From Vondammii sp040505895 (lineage in GTDB: Bacteria; Pseudomonadota; Gammaproteobacteria; Chromatiales; Chromatiaceae): a stretch of DNA of 64,000 nucleotides. Shown in pieces: positions 18,138-26,642 of the stretch. The stretch lies in contig JBEVXU010000007.1 in NCBI GenBank assembly GCA_040505895.1, positions 62,001-126,000 on the forward strand, given 5' to 3'. The notes beneath the pieces were generated by a model. That model had not been told where the DNA came from. It searched no databases and saw nothing but the letters and a program-made list of their open reading frames with translations. A program made the translations under genes and the position numbers. Each line of letters begins with the position of its first letter. Position 1 is the first letter of the stretch.

Positions 18138-18148
18138 GAGGAGCCATA
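18131..18148 (+). other. Second tRNA-Asn 3'-end copy (att-like)
   Basis: CCGTCCCGAGGAGCCATA is identical to 13327-13344, i.e. the end of the T-stem, acceptor strand and GCCA of tRNA-Asn. As at 13353 a strong terminator follows. Interpreted as the outer boundary of a second island or duplicated flank. Confidence 0.6.
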
Positions 18149-18153
18149 CAAAA

Positions 18154-18185
18154 CAAGGGCTTAGCCGGCAACAGCTAAGCCCTTG
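18154..18185 (+). terminator. Rho-independent terminator
   Basis: Perfect 12-bp stem CAAGGGCTTAGC / GCTAAGCCCTTG with an 8-base loop, followed by GTGCTTTT. Located directly after the tRNA-Asn 3' remnant. Confidence 0.75.
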
Positions 18186-18208
18186 TGCTTTTGGGGTAGT
18201 AAAGCCTA

Positions 18209-18376
18209 CTAACCAGCGCTCTTATCTGTCTCCAGCCCCTCCATAGACGCCAAGAGCGACTGATACACCTTGAGCATGCGGGTTTCATGCTGACTCTTGG
18301 GCGGAGTGTGTCGGGCTAACTGCTCCTTGTAAAACGAAATTCGCTCTGATGCCGTCATCTTCCTTGCGTTCTGCAT
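18209..18376 (-). CDS. Small hypothetical protein (55 aa)
   Basis: Starts MQNARKMTASERISFYKEQL and ends EGLETDKSAG. A good AAGGAG ribosome-binding site lies 6-7 bases before the ATG at 18376. The sequence is charged, helical in character and has normal codon usage. No family recognised. The next gene-like feature upstream is the decayed DUF3365 fragment. Confidence 0.5.
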   Translation of the reverse strand: MQNARKMTASERISFYKEQLARHTPPKSQHETRMLKVYQSLLASMEGLETDKSAG

Positions 18377-18564
18377 AGCCTCTCCTTGTACTGATACTTC
18401 TCCATACTATGACTATAGTCCTCACTTCCCCACCTGTATGCTTCAATATCGCCGAAAGAGAAGTAAGAATATCCCTACCCGCAAGGCACCAAAGAAGAGC
18501 GTCCCCCACAAACCTATAGGACGTCCCTTACTCACAAGCACCGGCATCGAACCCATCAACTGAA

Positions 18565-18602
18565 ACAGCCGCCATCCAAGAGTAAGCCAGGATGGCGGCT
18601 GT
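18565..18602 (-). terminator. Terminator downstream of the DUF3365 fragment
   Basis: Stem ACAGCCGCCATCC / GGATGGCGGCTGT, 12-base loop, with a short T run on either strand. Lies 27 bases past the stop at 18629 of the minus-strand reading frame. Confidence 0.65.
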
Positions 18603-18628
18603 TTTAAGTTTAGTTGGTTTGATTAAGG

Positions 18629-18895
18629 TCAGAGCGTCTTGCTTAGTGTAAAGACACCACGAATGTCACCGGCTTTGAAGCCGCGCGCCTTGTCGTAAGG
18701 GTAGAGTGCGTCAAGCTTCTGGGTGACCTGAGGCTTGATCTCTGAGCCGTGACAGCCAAGGCAGAGTTCAGCCGTTGGGATAGCCTTCATGTAACGGAAG
18801 GTTTTCTTTCCGGCTACCTCAACCACCTCTGAGTGATCGATCTTCTTTGGGGTATCGATCTTTTTATCATTCAGCCGGTCTCTAACGTACCGGCG
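18629..18895 (-). pseudogene. DUF3365 (Tll0287-like) haem-domain protein, C-terminal fragment
   Basis: About 88 codons of open frame after a TAG at 18896-18898, with no usable start at the expected place. Contains VEVAGKKTFRYMKAIPTAELC followed by the haem c attachment motif CLGCH, then LDALYPYDKARGFKAGDI and RGVFTLSKTL, the characteristic end of DUF3365 periplasmic c-type haem sensors or carriers. The signal peptide and N-terminal half are gone, so it cannot be exported as it stands. A GTG at 18826 is the only in-frame start. Terminator retained downstream. Confidence 0.75.
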
Positions 18896-18902
18896 CTATA
18901 AA

Positions 18903-19181
18903 TCACGGGTTTTCCGGGGTACTCCAAGCAGTATTACCGTCCATCCACCGCAGGCACAACCAGTACCATAGAGTGATGGGGATCATCATTGCAAACCAGC
19001 TCCAGTCATCGATCAGAAACAGAGTTTCAATCAGCTCGCTGCCGCTGATCAGGTTGACCCAGGGTACGCAGTAGAGGGTAAAAATCAGGCAGCTCCAGAT
19101 GAGTATCATCGCCCCCTTACGGGTCTCGATAGCTGAGAACGCCAGAAACACCCACAGAGGTATCTTATCCGTTTTTTCCAT
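18903..19181 (-). CDS. Small inner-membrane protein, unknown function
   Basis: 92 aa with two to three hydrophobic stretches (GAMILIWSCLIFTLYCVPWV and SWFAMMIPITLWYWLCL), Trp-rich. AAGGAA ribosome-binding site upstream of ATG 19181. Family not recognised with certainty. It ends 5 bases from the broken edge of the DUF3365 fragment. Confidence 0.6.
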   Translation of the reverse strand: MEKTDKIPLWVFLAFSAIETRKGAMILIWSCLIFTLYCVPWVNLISGSELIETLFLIDDWSWFAMMIPITLWYWLCLRWMDGNTAWSTPENP

Positions 19182-19417
19182 CGTTAAGTTCCTTTATCAA
19201 TAGTCCTATTACACTCACGGAGCACCAAGGATGTGTGAGGTATTTACCAACACATAGGAGCTGATTCTAAAGGAAAATAGAGGCATCACAAAGCACTCAT
19301 ATTCAGAAGAATTTTCCCATGGAATGAATATCCAACGGTGCACTACCAAAACACTCCACATGGGTTGATATTCAACTAGACTTGAAGGCAGACCGGAAAG
19401 ATGGAGTAGCAACAAGG

Positions 19418-22096
19418 ATGGAAGCAGGAGGACAGCCCGGGAAGTATAAAATGCAGGTCCCCAGCGGATTCAACAGGTTGAGTATAAGGGCCTACAGTTT
19501 TTTGTTGGCCGCCACCCTACTACTGTCACTCATCCTTTATCTGCTGATCGTGGAGAGTGTAACGGAGAGTACCTTTGCCCTTGAGGATAAGTATGCTCAA
19601 GAATTGGTAAGGGGAATTGAGCTTGACTTGGAGAGTAACGGTGCCTGGCTTAAGCAGCATTATGAGTCAGAGAAGGGGCGTCGCATAGATCAACTAAGAA
19701 ACATGATTAATGCCGCACGCAGCATCACAAAACGACACCATGAAAAACAAGAAGAGGATGGCCATGCCACAGATGATGAGTCCAAATCTCACAGCTTGCA
19801 GCTGATCAGTAGCCTGAGATTCAACAAAAATGACTACGTCTGGGTCATCGATACCAAAGGTATCACCCTCACCCACCCCAATCCAAAACTGGTTGGCCGA
19901 GATGTCAGTGGTCTAAAGGATCCTACGGGTAAATTTGTCATCCGCCCTTTCCTCGAGCAACTGAAGCACCAGGAAGAGGCGATCAACCACTACCTCTTTC
20001 CCCGTGCCGGCTCCGACCTCCCTGTCGAGAAGGTCTCTTACGCAAAAATGTACAGACCCTGGGGCTGGATCATCGGTAGCGGCGTCTATCTGGATGATGT
20101 GCGTCAGGAGGTGGCAATCGCTAAAGCAGCACTGGTAGACCGCCTGCGCAAGCAATTGCAGGAGGTCACCCTCGGCAACACAGGCTATGGTTACATCTTC
20201 TCCGGTAAAAAGCGGATGGTTATTCATCCGGATGAAAAACTGGAAGGTATTGATCTGAGCCAAATTCCCAATCCCGCTTCGGGTCGGTCGCTTGTAGACG
20301 AGATGATTGAAGCACATAAGCGTGGGGAGAAATCCTACACCTACCTATGGAACCACCCCAACGATCTAAAAAATCACAGACATGAGAAAATCGCCTGGTT
20401 GGGCTATTCCCCCTCTCTGGACTGGTATATCGCCACCTCCATCTATCCTCAGGAGATCAGCGACAAGGCCAATGCCATTGCCCGCAGAATCACCCTGATT
20501 GCCGGTCTGACCATCCTCTTTCTCGCCTCCCTTGCGGCTATCGTGATCCAGAGAGGCTTTGCTCCCCTCAACCGGTTGGCTGAAATTGCCAGAGAGGTGA
20601 GCCTGGGCAGATACCATCACCAGATCGATATCCACAGGAATGATGAGATCGGCCTGCTGGCCCACACCTTCGATAGCATGCTGGCCCATATTCGGCTGGA
20701 TATCGATAAGCTCACCGACAAGAGTGACCATCTGCAGGAGGAGAAGGAGGCGGCGGAAGCATCGGAGCAGGCAAAGGATGTGTTACTGCAACAGATTGAG
20801 TGCTCCCGTAGGGAGCTCAGTCATCTGGCCAATCATGACCCCCTCACTGGTTTGCCTAATCGCCACCTGTTCCAGCTGCGGCTGGAGAAAGCCATCACTA
20901 AAGAATCTCGGCTGGCACTGCTGTTCATCGACCTCGACCGCTTCAAAAACATCAATGACAGTCTGGGGCATCCCGTAGGTGACGAGTTGCTCTGTGCCGT
21001 CACTAAACGGTTCCAACTACGCCTGCGCCGTGAAGATCTGCTGGCCCGCCTTGGCGGCGATGAATTTATTGTCTTGATCAACCACCAAATAAGCCATGAA
21101 GAGGCAATAGCTGTGGCTACAGCATTAATCGATTGCCTCAAGGAGTCGTTTATCCTATCGCAAAATCATGGCCTGTTTGTAGGCGCCAGTATCGGTATCA
21201 GCTTCTATCCTGACGATGGTGATGAGGCGCACCAGTTGATCAAGAATGCTGACGTTGCCATGTACAAGGCAAAGGAGCGTGGTCGTGGACGTTTCCACTT
21301 CTACTCCCGTGAACTTACCAGTGATGTCTCCCTGCGTCTGAATATGGAGACACGGCTACGCAATGCCCTGGATCAGAATGAGCTGACACTGGTTTATCAA
21401 CCACAGTATGACCTTGCCGAGGAGCGCATCATCGGTGTCGAAGCACTGGCTAGATGGCATGATCATGAGCTGGGAGAAGTATCTCCAGCAGTGTTCATTC
21501 CCCTTGCCGAGGAGTGTGGATTGATAGGTAGGGTTGGCCAATGGGTTGTAGGTGAGGCGTCCCAGCAGCTCGCTCTATGGCGTGAGAACGGGATCGGAGA
21601 CATTACCATGGCATTCAACCTTTCAGCTATGGAACTGCGTCAGAGTGACCTGGTGGAGCGTACAGCCTCGGCAGTCGAATCACTCGACCTCTCCCCCGAT
21701 CAGTTTGAGATTGAGATCACAGAATCTGCATTGATGCAGGATATCGAAAAGTCACTTACAACTCTTGAGTCTCTTGCACAACTGGGCTTCTCATTGGCAA
21801 TTGATGACTTTGGCACCGGCTACTCCTCCCTTGCCTACCTGAAACGACTCTCAATACATAAACTTAAAATTGATCAGGGCTTCATCGCGGACATTCCGCA
21901 GGACAAGGATGACATGAAGATAGCCGCCACCATTATTGCCATGGCCAGACAGCTTCATCTGAAGGTAATCGCGGAAGGCGTGGAGACAGCCGAACAGGAG
22001 GCATTTCTTAAGGCAAACGGCTGCGACGAAGCCCAGGGGTTCTACTTCAGTCGCCCGTTGTCACCAGAGGCACTACTTGCGCTATTGCGTGGGTAG
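19418..22096 (+). CDS. Membrane c-di-GMP enzyme: double Cache, HAMP, GGDEF and EAL
   Basis: About 892 aa. The ATG at 19418 is used; ATG 19451, just before the first TM (AYSFLLAATLLLSLILYLLI), is an alternative, as is an upstream TTG at 19382. Periplasmic region with two Cache folds (YVWVIDTKGITLTHPNPKLVG, PWGWIIGSGVYLDDV, then GYGYIFSGKKRMVIHP, DWYIATSIY), second TM, HAMP, then GGDEF with intact RLGGDEF and an inhibitory-site RxxD (RRED) exactly five residues before it. EAL with intact EALARW and DDFGTGYSSL. Both catalytic domains look active, so it could make and break c-di-GMP in response to a periplasmic ligand. Its 3' end overlaps mobB by 15 bp (convergent). Confidence 0.9.
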   Translation: MEAGGQPGKYKMQVPSGFNRLSIRAYSFLLAATLLLSLILYLLIVESVTESTFALEDKYAQELVRGIELDLESNGAWLKQHYESEKGRRIDQLRNMINAARSITKRHHEKQEEDGHATDDESKSHSLQLISSLRFNKNDYVWVIDTKGITLTHPNPKLVGRDVSGLKDPTGKFVIRPFLEQLKHQEEAINHYLFPRAGSDLPVEKVSYAKMYRPWGWIIGSGVYLDDVRQEVAIAKAALVDRLRKQLQEVTLGNTGYGYIFSGKKRMVIHPDEKLEGIDLSQIPNPASGRSLVDEMIEAHKRGEKSYTYLWNHPNDLKNHRHEKIAWLGYSPSLDWYIATSIYPQEISDKANAIARRITLIAGLTILFLASLAAIVIQRGFAPLNRLAEIAREVSLGRYHHQIDIHRNDEIGLLAHTFDSMLAHIRLDIDKLTDKSDHLQEEKEAAEASEQAKDVLLQQIECSRRELSHLANHDPLTGLPNRHLFQLRLEKAITKESRLALLFIDLDRFKNINDSLGHPVGDELLCAVTKRFQLRLRREDLLARLGGDEFIVLINHQISHEEAIAVATALIDCLKESFILSQNHGLFVGASIGISFYPDDGDEAHQLIKNADVAMYKAKERGRGRFHFYSRELTSDVSLRLNMETRLRNALDQNELTLVYQPQYDLAEERIIGVEALARWHDHELGEVSPAVFIPLAEECGLIGRVGQWVVGEASQQLALWRENGIGDITMAFNLSAMELRQSDLVERTASAVESLDLSPDQFEIEITESALMQDIEKSLTTLESLAQLGFSLAIDDFGTGYSSLAYLKRLSIHKLKIDQGFIADIPQDKDDMKIAATIIAMARQLHLKVIAEGVETAEQEAFLKANGCDEAQGFYFSRPLSPEALLALLRG

Positions 22097-22645
22097 AAGC
22101 GAACTATAATCAATCCAACGAAGGATAAATTGGCTAATCGCTTCGGCATCGTTGATATCAAGCTGTGGCAACTCAGTCTGAGCACCCAGATCACCATCGG
22201 CTGCCACTGCGATAATCTCTGCATCTTGAGGAAAAATAAGGGGTTTATTTCTGCTCGGCCGGTGCAGCTCGATCTTGGGTAGCCGCTCATGCTTGAACCC
22301 CTCGACCAAAATCAGGTCGAGGTTTCTCTGATCCAAATGCTCAATCATATCCTGCAGCACCGGATCACCCGTCTTTCCGGTCTCCACCATCAGCGCCCAG
22401 CGTTTGCCGGAGGCGACTAACATCTCATCCGCCCCAGCTTTACGCAGTTCATAGCTATCCTTCCCCGGTTTATCGATATCAAAGTCGTGATGGGTGTGCT
22501 TCACCATACCGATACGTAAACCTCGACTTTTCAACAGGGGTAGAAGCTTTCTCAACAGGGTGGTTTTACCAGTGCCGCTATAGGCGGCGAAACCGAGAAT
22601 GGGCACCTGTGCCGTTACTTTTTCTCTATCTTCCATTACTTCCAA
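22082..22645 (-). CDS. mobB: Molybdopterin-guanine dinucleotide biosynthesis adaptor protein MobB
   Basis: 187 aa GTP-binding adaptor. P-loop GYSGTGKTTL-type motif AAYSGTGKTTLLRKL near residue 20, VKHTHHDFDIDKPGKDSYELR next, and ILVEGFKHERLPKIE-type strand, all diagnostic of MobB. Supports attachment of GMP to molybdenum cofactor. Overlaps the DUF4197 gene upstream by 20 bp (an internal ATG at 22636 would reduce this) and the GGDEF/EAL gene downstream. Confidence 0.9.
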   Translation of the reverse strand: MEVMEDREKVTAQVPILGFAAYSGTGKTTLLRKLLPLLKSRGLRIGMVKHTHHDFDIDKPGKDSYELRKAGADEMLVASGKRWALMVETGKTGDPVLQDMIEHLDQRNLDLILVEGFKHERLPKIELHRPSRNKPLIFPQDAEIIAVAADGDLGAQTELPQLDINDAEAISQFILRWIDYSSLLPTQ

Positions 22646-23387
22646 ATACGCTTTTCAATAGGTCCGTGGTACGGGCAACAGGATCTTTACGAATCATACG
22701 CTCCTGCTCAGCAAGTTTAATGAACAGTCCATCCAGTGCCTTGGCGGTGACATGTTTGTCCAGATCAAGGCTGCTCATATCAACATAGGAGCTGAGAAAA
22801 CCGGCACGGCCCACCAGTTGCTTATAAGCCGATGTCACTCCCGCCTCACGGGTCGCCTGCTGTATGATCGGCAGTATGGCGGCTGTGAGTCGCCCGCTGC
22901 TCTTACTTTTGAAGTAATCAGTGGCCGCGCTGTCACCACCGTTGAGTATGCCCCTTGCATCGTCAAGACTCATCTCCCTGACCGCCTGACTAAAAATGGT
23001 AAGTGTCTCTGGTACCGCCTGTTCAGCAGCACGGTTCATGGTCTCTTCAAACTCATCTACCAGAGCACCCTGCCCCAATGAACGCGCACCTTTTGCTATG
23101 CTCTTTAACATTCCCGGCATAGGAATTCTTACCTGCCCATCATTAAGATAACCGCCTTCACGACTCAAAAGTTCGATCGCTTTCTCCGCACCGATACTCA
23201 GCGCCTCCTTGAGACCACGAATCACCTGATCATCTGAGAGTGATGACGTTATAGAAGGAGTGGACTTCTGTTCACCCAGTACTTCACCCGCCGACTTGAG
23301 GAGATCCTGCCAGCCACCCTGAGCAGCGCCGGTCATAAGCAGACAGGCAACTGAGAATGCAGTGTATAGTTTGGTTGAGTTTTTCAT
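22626..23387 (-). CDS. DUF4197 domain-containing exported protein
   Basis: 253 aa with signal peptide (TAFSVACLLMTGAAQGG). Contains the DUF4197 signatures DQVIRGLKEALSIGAEKAIE, GGYLNDGQVRIPMP and DARGILNGGDSAATDYFK. Periplasmic or outer-membrane-associated; function unknown. Transcribed just ahead of mobB. Confidence 0.85.
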   Translation of the reverse strand: MKNSTKLYTAFSVACLLMTGAAQGGWQDLLKSAGEVLGEQKSTPSITSSLSDDQVIRGLKEALSIGAEKAIELLSREGGYLNDGQVRIPMPGMLKSIAKGARSLGQGALVDEFEETMNRAAEQAVPETLTIFSQAVREMSLDDARGILNGGDSAATDYFKSKSSGRLTAAILPIIQQATREAGVTSAYKQLVGRAGFLSSYVDMSSLDLDKHVTAKALDGLFIKLAEQERMIRKDPVARTTDLLKSVFGSNGR

Positions 23388-23695
23388 AGTTAACTACCCT
23401 GTTTCTAAACAGATCATACGGTTCAGCCGCGAATGCAGCGGACAGTTACACATTATAGGACAACACCACTCCCAAAATTACTTTTAATAATTGCCTATCA
23501 ACCCTCGCGGGAGGTTATTCTCACTGAGAATAAACATGATAAGGCAAGATGGGACAGCCATCTTCCCTATGACGAGAGAGTGCTTTTACTATAGCCTCTA
23601 TGGATATGAAGGATTGTAGAGGTGCAGTAATACGGGGGACTCTCATTCAGGAGTGTTGGAGTTTTTAGGAGTGGAGTGGGAGGAATGGAAGTATG
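23388..23695. other. Intergenic region without visible gene
   Basis: 308 bases between DUF4197 and DUF2802 genes, with short palindromic bits (for example around TTATTCTCACTGAGAATAA at 23514-23532, a near-perfect inverted repeat) but no open frame of note. Confidence 0.4.
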
Positions 23696-24106
23696 TCAAA
23701 TATCTGACTGATCTTTCTCACCATGCAGCATATACACCAGGTCAGCCTCGCTACGACTCAAGCCTAACTCCTCTTCAAGTCGCTCTACAGTAGCACCCTG
23801 GTGTACCAGCCTGATCGCCTCTGCATAGGGACGTTCGGCATATTGCTGACTCTCCATCGACTCCTGGCGATGTGCAAGATCACGGCCCCGGCGCTCCAAA
23901 CTATTGACACGCTGATCAACACCGACTGCACCGGAACAGAGTGCATTAAGGTTTTCTGACAAAGAATTTAGCCGACTCTCAGTATCAGACAGTTTCTGAT
24001 TGAGCAACTTAAGCCTACCCCACTGAACGACAACCAGCAGTAGCAGAAGAAGCCCAACCACTCCGGCGATAGACCATATAACTATATCAATTGAATCGCT
24101 ACTCAT
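23696..24106 (-). CDS. DUF2802 domain-containing membrane protein
   Basis: 136 aa. One N-terminal TM (SIAGVVGLLLLLLVVVQWG), a coiled-coil stretch (LSDTESRLNSLSENLNAL), and a C-terminal helix-turn-helix-like DUF2802 region (AIRLVHQGATVERLEEELGL, SRSEADLVYMLHG). DUF2802 genes sit beside cheW at the end of gammaproteobacterial polar flagellar clusters, as here. Its start overlaps the upstream gene by 4 bp (ATGA). Confidence 0.8.
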   Translation of the reverse strand: MSSDSIDIVIWSIAGVVGLLLLLLVVVQWGRLKLLNQKLSDTESRLNSLSENLNALCSGAVGVDQRVNSLERRGRDLAHRQESMESQQYAERPYAEAIRLVHQGATVERLEEELGLSRSEADLVYMLHGEKDQSDI

Positions 24107-24291
24107 GCGTAATCATCAATTTTAGGGCGACCATTCTTATGCTGGTCACTTGTATCTGATGATACTCCTTCACTCTCAGTCTCACTCTCTTTCCCTTCAT
24201 CGTCTTCTTCCGGCTTCCGCCGTCCCTTGTGCGGGTCAGGACGTGAAGGCCAGACCGGTTTGATCGGTGTTGGTTGATTGATTTCAGACAT
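24103..24291 (-). CDS. Small acidic/charged hypothetical protein of the cheW region
   Basis: 62 aa, low-complexity: Pro-rich start (INQPTPIKPVWPSRPDPHKG), a Glu/Ser-rich middle, no hydrophobic core. Overlaps the DUF2802 gene by ATGA, so probably translated with it. Equivalents of similar size occur at this position in pseudomonad-type flagellar clusters; function unknown and likely disordered. Confidence 0.6.
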   Translation of the reverse strand: MSEINQPTPIKPVWPSRPDPHKGRRKPEEDDEGKESETESEGVSSDTSDQHKNGRPKIDDYA

Positions 24292-24455
24292 AGGGAACCT
24301 CTGAAGAAACCTTTACTATTTGAGTCACGCTTAACATACGCAAGATCAATAAAAAATTGTTACTGAAAGCCGACTACCACCAAGATTTTCAACACGGACA
24401 CTGTGTCTCTAAATTACATGGTAATCGCTCATGACCTTTTCAGTGGCCCCTATAC

Positions 24456-24938
24456 CTATACTTTACCGACCTCAACCCACTCATCATCAGCCAGCAACTT
24501 GTTCAGATCGACCAGAATAAGTAATTTGTTATTCACTGTCGCCACTCCCTGAATGTACTTGGAGTTCTCCTGGTTGCCAACATTAGGAGCTGGTTCCACT
24601 TCTGAAAGATGCAGATCAATCACCTCCGCAACACTGTCAACAAGAATACCAACAACCTGTTTCTCTGCTTCGATAATAACGATACGGCTGCTATTGCTGA
24701 TCTCACCGGGGTTGAGGCCAAAGCGACTGCGTGTATCTATCACGGTCACTACGTTGCCTCGCAAATTAATGATCCCCAAGACGTAGGGTGGCGCACCGGG
24801 GACCGGAGCAATCTCCGGTAACCGCAATACCTCCTGCACCTGCATCACATTAATACCGTAGATTTCATCCTGCAGAAGGAAAGTGACAAGTTGGATGACC
24901 GGGTCATTGACTGCACCTTCAAATTCAGCTTCAGTCAT
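24456..24938 (-). CDS. cheW: Chemotaxis coupling protein CheW
   Basis: 160 aa. Typical CheW fold: QLVTFLLQDEIYGINVMQVQ, EVLRLPEIAPVPGAPPYVLG, IINLRGNVVTVIDTRSRFGL, and VDSVAEVIDLHLSEVEP. Links chemoreceptors to CheA. Here it follows motB directly with a 126-bp gap; no ParC (ParA-like) or ParP (CheW-like fusion) gene lies between as in Pseudomonas or Vibrio. Confidence 0.95.
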   Translation of the reverse strand: MTEAEFEGAVNDPVIQLVTFLLQDEIYGINVMQVQEVLRLPEIAPVPGAPPYVLGIINLRGNVVTVIDTRSRFGLNPGEISNSSRIVIIEAEKQVVGILVDSVAEVIDLHLSEVEPAPNVGNQENSKYIQGVATVNNKLLILVDLNKLLADDEWVEVGKV

Positions 24939-25064
24939 CTAGGCTCCTCATTTTATGATTAGTCGATTCAGCCGCAAATGAACGCGAATATTGAAGTAAC
25001 CAATCATTTCTGTTTTTAGTGGCCAATTATCCCTACCCTGAACTATCTATTCCTGATCAGGCAT

Positions 25065-25877
25065 TCAGCGCAAACCACCCGATGCCCAATTTGCCCGCTC
25101 ATTACGCGCCGCCATAATGATAATAGCAACCCGACGATTTTTCTGTTTTCCTGCTTCAGTGGCATTATCCGCCAGCGGCTGAAATTCACCATACCCGATG
25201 GCAGCCATGCGACTCGGCTTCACTCCCAATTTCCCAAAAAAGTGAACCACACTGGCGGCCCGCGCCGCAGAAAGCTCCCAGTTGGAGGGGAAGACGATGG
25301 TCCTGATCGGAAGATTGTCTGTATGACCTTCTACATGAATACGGTTGGGCAGCGGTTTGACGATTTTGGCCACGTCTCGCAGTGCATTAAGCGCTTCCCT
25401 TGAAAGATTAGAGCTACCGAGACCGAACAGCATCTTGCTCTTCATCTCCACCTCTATACCCTTATCCGTCTGGGTGACATTAACCAGATCCTGGTCGACA
25501 AACTGACTTAGTGACTGGTTAAGAGCATTCTCAATCTCGGGAAGAATCATCAGTGGTGCTTCGTAGGGCTCATCAACCTCGGGTTCCACCACTTCTTCAG
25601 GTGGTGGTTCTACTTCCCCTGCTGAGGGGGCAAAATCCCCCTTTATCGGCACAATGCTTTTTATCTCCTCGCCCACCTGAATTGGCTCAGCACTTTGTGC
25701 TGATGTCTGAAAAGCGTCAGTCAGTGTATCGGAGAGAACGCGATACTTACCATCGTTGACTGAAGAGATCGAATACATCACCACGAAAAAAGCAAATAGC
25801 AGCGTAATAAAGTCGGCGTATGAAACCAACCACCGCTCATAGTTTTCGTGCTCTTCTTCCCGTTTTCTACGTGCCAT
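25065..25877 (-). CDS. motB: Flagellar motor stator protein MotB (MotD type)
   Basis: 270 aa. Single TM with proton-binding Asp in SYADFITLLFAFFVVMYS near residue 22, plug region, Pro/Glu-rich linker (GEVEPPPEEVVEPEVDEP), C-terminal OmpA-like peptidoglycan-binding domain with VEGHTDNLPI and NRRVAIIIM. Stator partner of the motA gene 23 bp upstream. Confidence 0.93.
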   Translation of the reverse strand: MARRKREEEHENYERWLVSYADFITLLFAFFVVMYSISSVNDGKYRVLSDTLTDAFQTSAQSAEPIQVGEEIKSIVPIKGDFAPSAGEVEPPPEEVVEPEVDEPYEAPLMILPEIENALNQSLSQFVDQDLVNVTQTDKGIEVEMKSKMLFGLGSSNLSREALNALRDVAKIVKPLPNRIHVEGHTDNLPIRTIVFPSNWELSAARAASVVHFFGKLGVKPSRMAAIGYGEFQPLADNATEAGKQKNRRVAIIIMAARNERANWASGGLR

Positions 25878-25900
25878 GACGAGTAGCTCTCTAAGTACCT

Positions 25901-26641
25901 CTAGTTTAAATATCCCTGTAGTTTGGATTCAATATTTCGTGGGTTCTCACCTTCAGCAATTGAGACAATGCCCTCAATGATCATCTCACGGTAGTGGGAC
26001 TTAGCCAGAGCCAGCGTCTTCAATTTGTTACCGAAAGGCAACAAAAACAGATTGGCCAGACCCACACCATAGATGGTTGCAACAAATGCCGTGGCAATAC
26101 CTGCACCGAGCTTGCTTGGATCAGCAAGATTCTGCATTACATGGATCAGCCCCATGACGGCGCCGATAATACCGATAGTAGGGGAGTATCCTCCCATCGA
26201 CTCAAACATTTTGGCCGCTTGCATATCATGGTGTTCGGAAATATCCAGCTCAACGTCCATGATAGCGCGGATCACTTCCGGCTCACTGCCATCCACCAGT
26301 AGCTGCATTCCCTTGCGTATAAACAGATCGGGCTCTTTCTCCGCTATTGTCTCAAGACCCAGCAACCCCTCCTTGCGGGCAACATTACTCCACTGAACCA
26401 TTTTCTTGATCGCCGGCCGTATCATATGCTTTGGCGGTACAAACACTGATCCCGCTTGGCGCAAAGCATGAATGAAAAGTGGCATTGGCGTCTGCAAGAG
26501 AATGGCGCCTATGGTACCGCCGAATACAATTACCAGTGCAGGCCCGTTCAACAGGGCATCGATGTGTCCACCCTCAAGGGCGTTACCACCAATAATGGCG
26601 GCAAGTGCAACTATCACACCGAGAATACTGAAATAATCCAT
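25901..26641 (-). CDS. motA: Flagellar motor stator protein MotA (MotC/PomA type)
   Basis: 246 aa with four TMs, starting MDYFSILGVIVALAAIIGGN. Conserved GGTIGAILLQTP and the cytoplasmic loop with charged residues, then GGYSPTIGIIGAVMGLIHVM and GVGLANLFLLPFGNKLK. Length and pattern match the MotC/PomA group rather than E. coli MotA. Separated from cheB by 1 base. Confidence 0.93.
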   Translation of the reverse strand: MDYFSILGVIVALAAIIGGNALEGGHIDALLNGPALVIVFGGTIGAILLQTPMPLFIHALRQAGSVFVPPKHMIRPAIKKMVQWSNVARKEGLLGLETIAEKEPDLFIRKGMQLLVDGSEPEVIRAIMDVELDISEHHDMQAAKMFESMGGYSPTIGIIGAVMGLIHVMQNLADPSKLGAGIATAFVATIYGVGLANLFLLPFGNKLKTLALAKSHYREMIIEGIVSIAEGENPRNIESKLQGYLN

Positions 26642-26642
26642 T

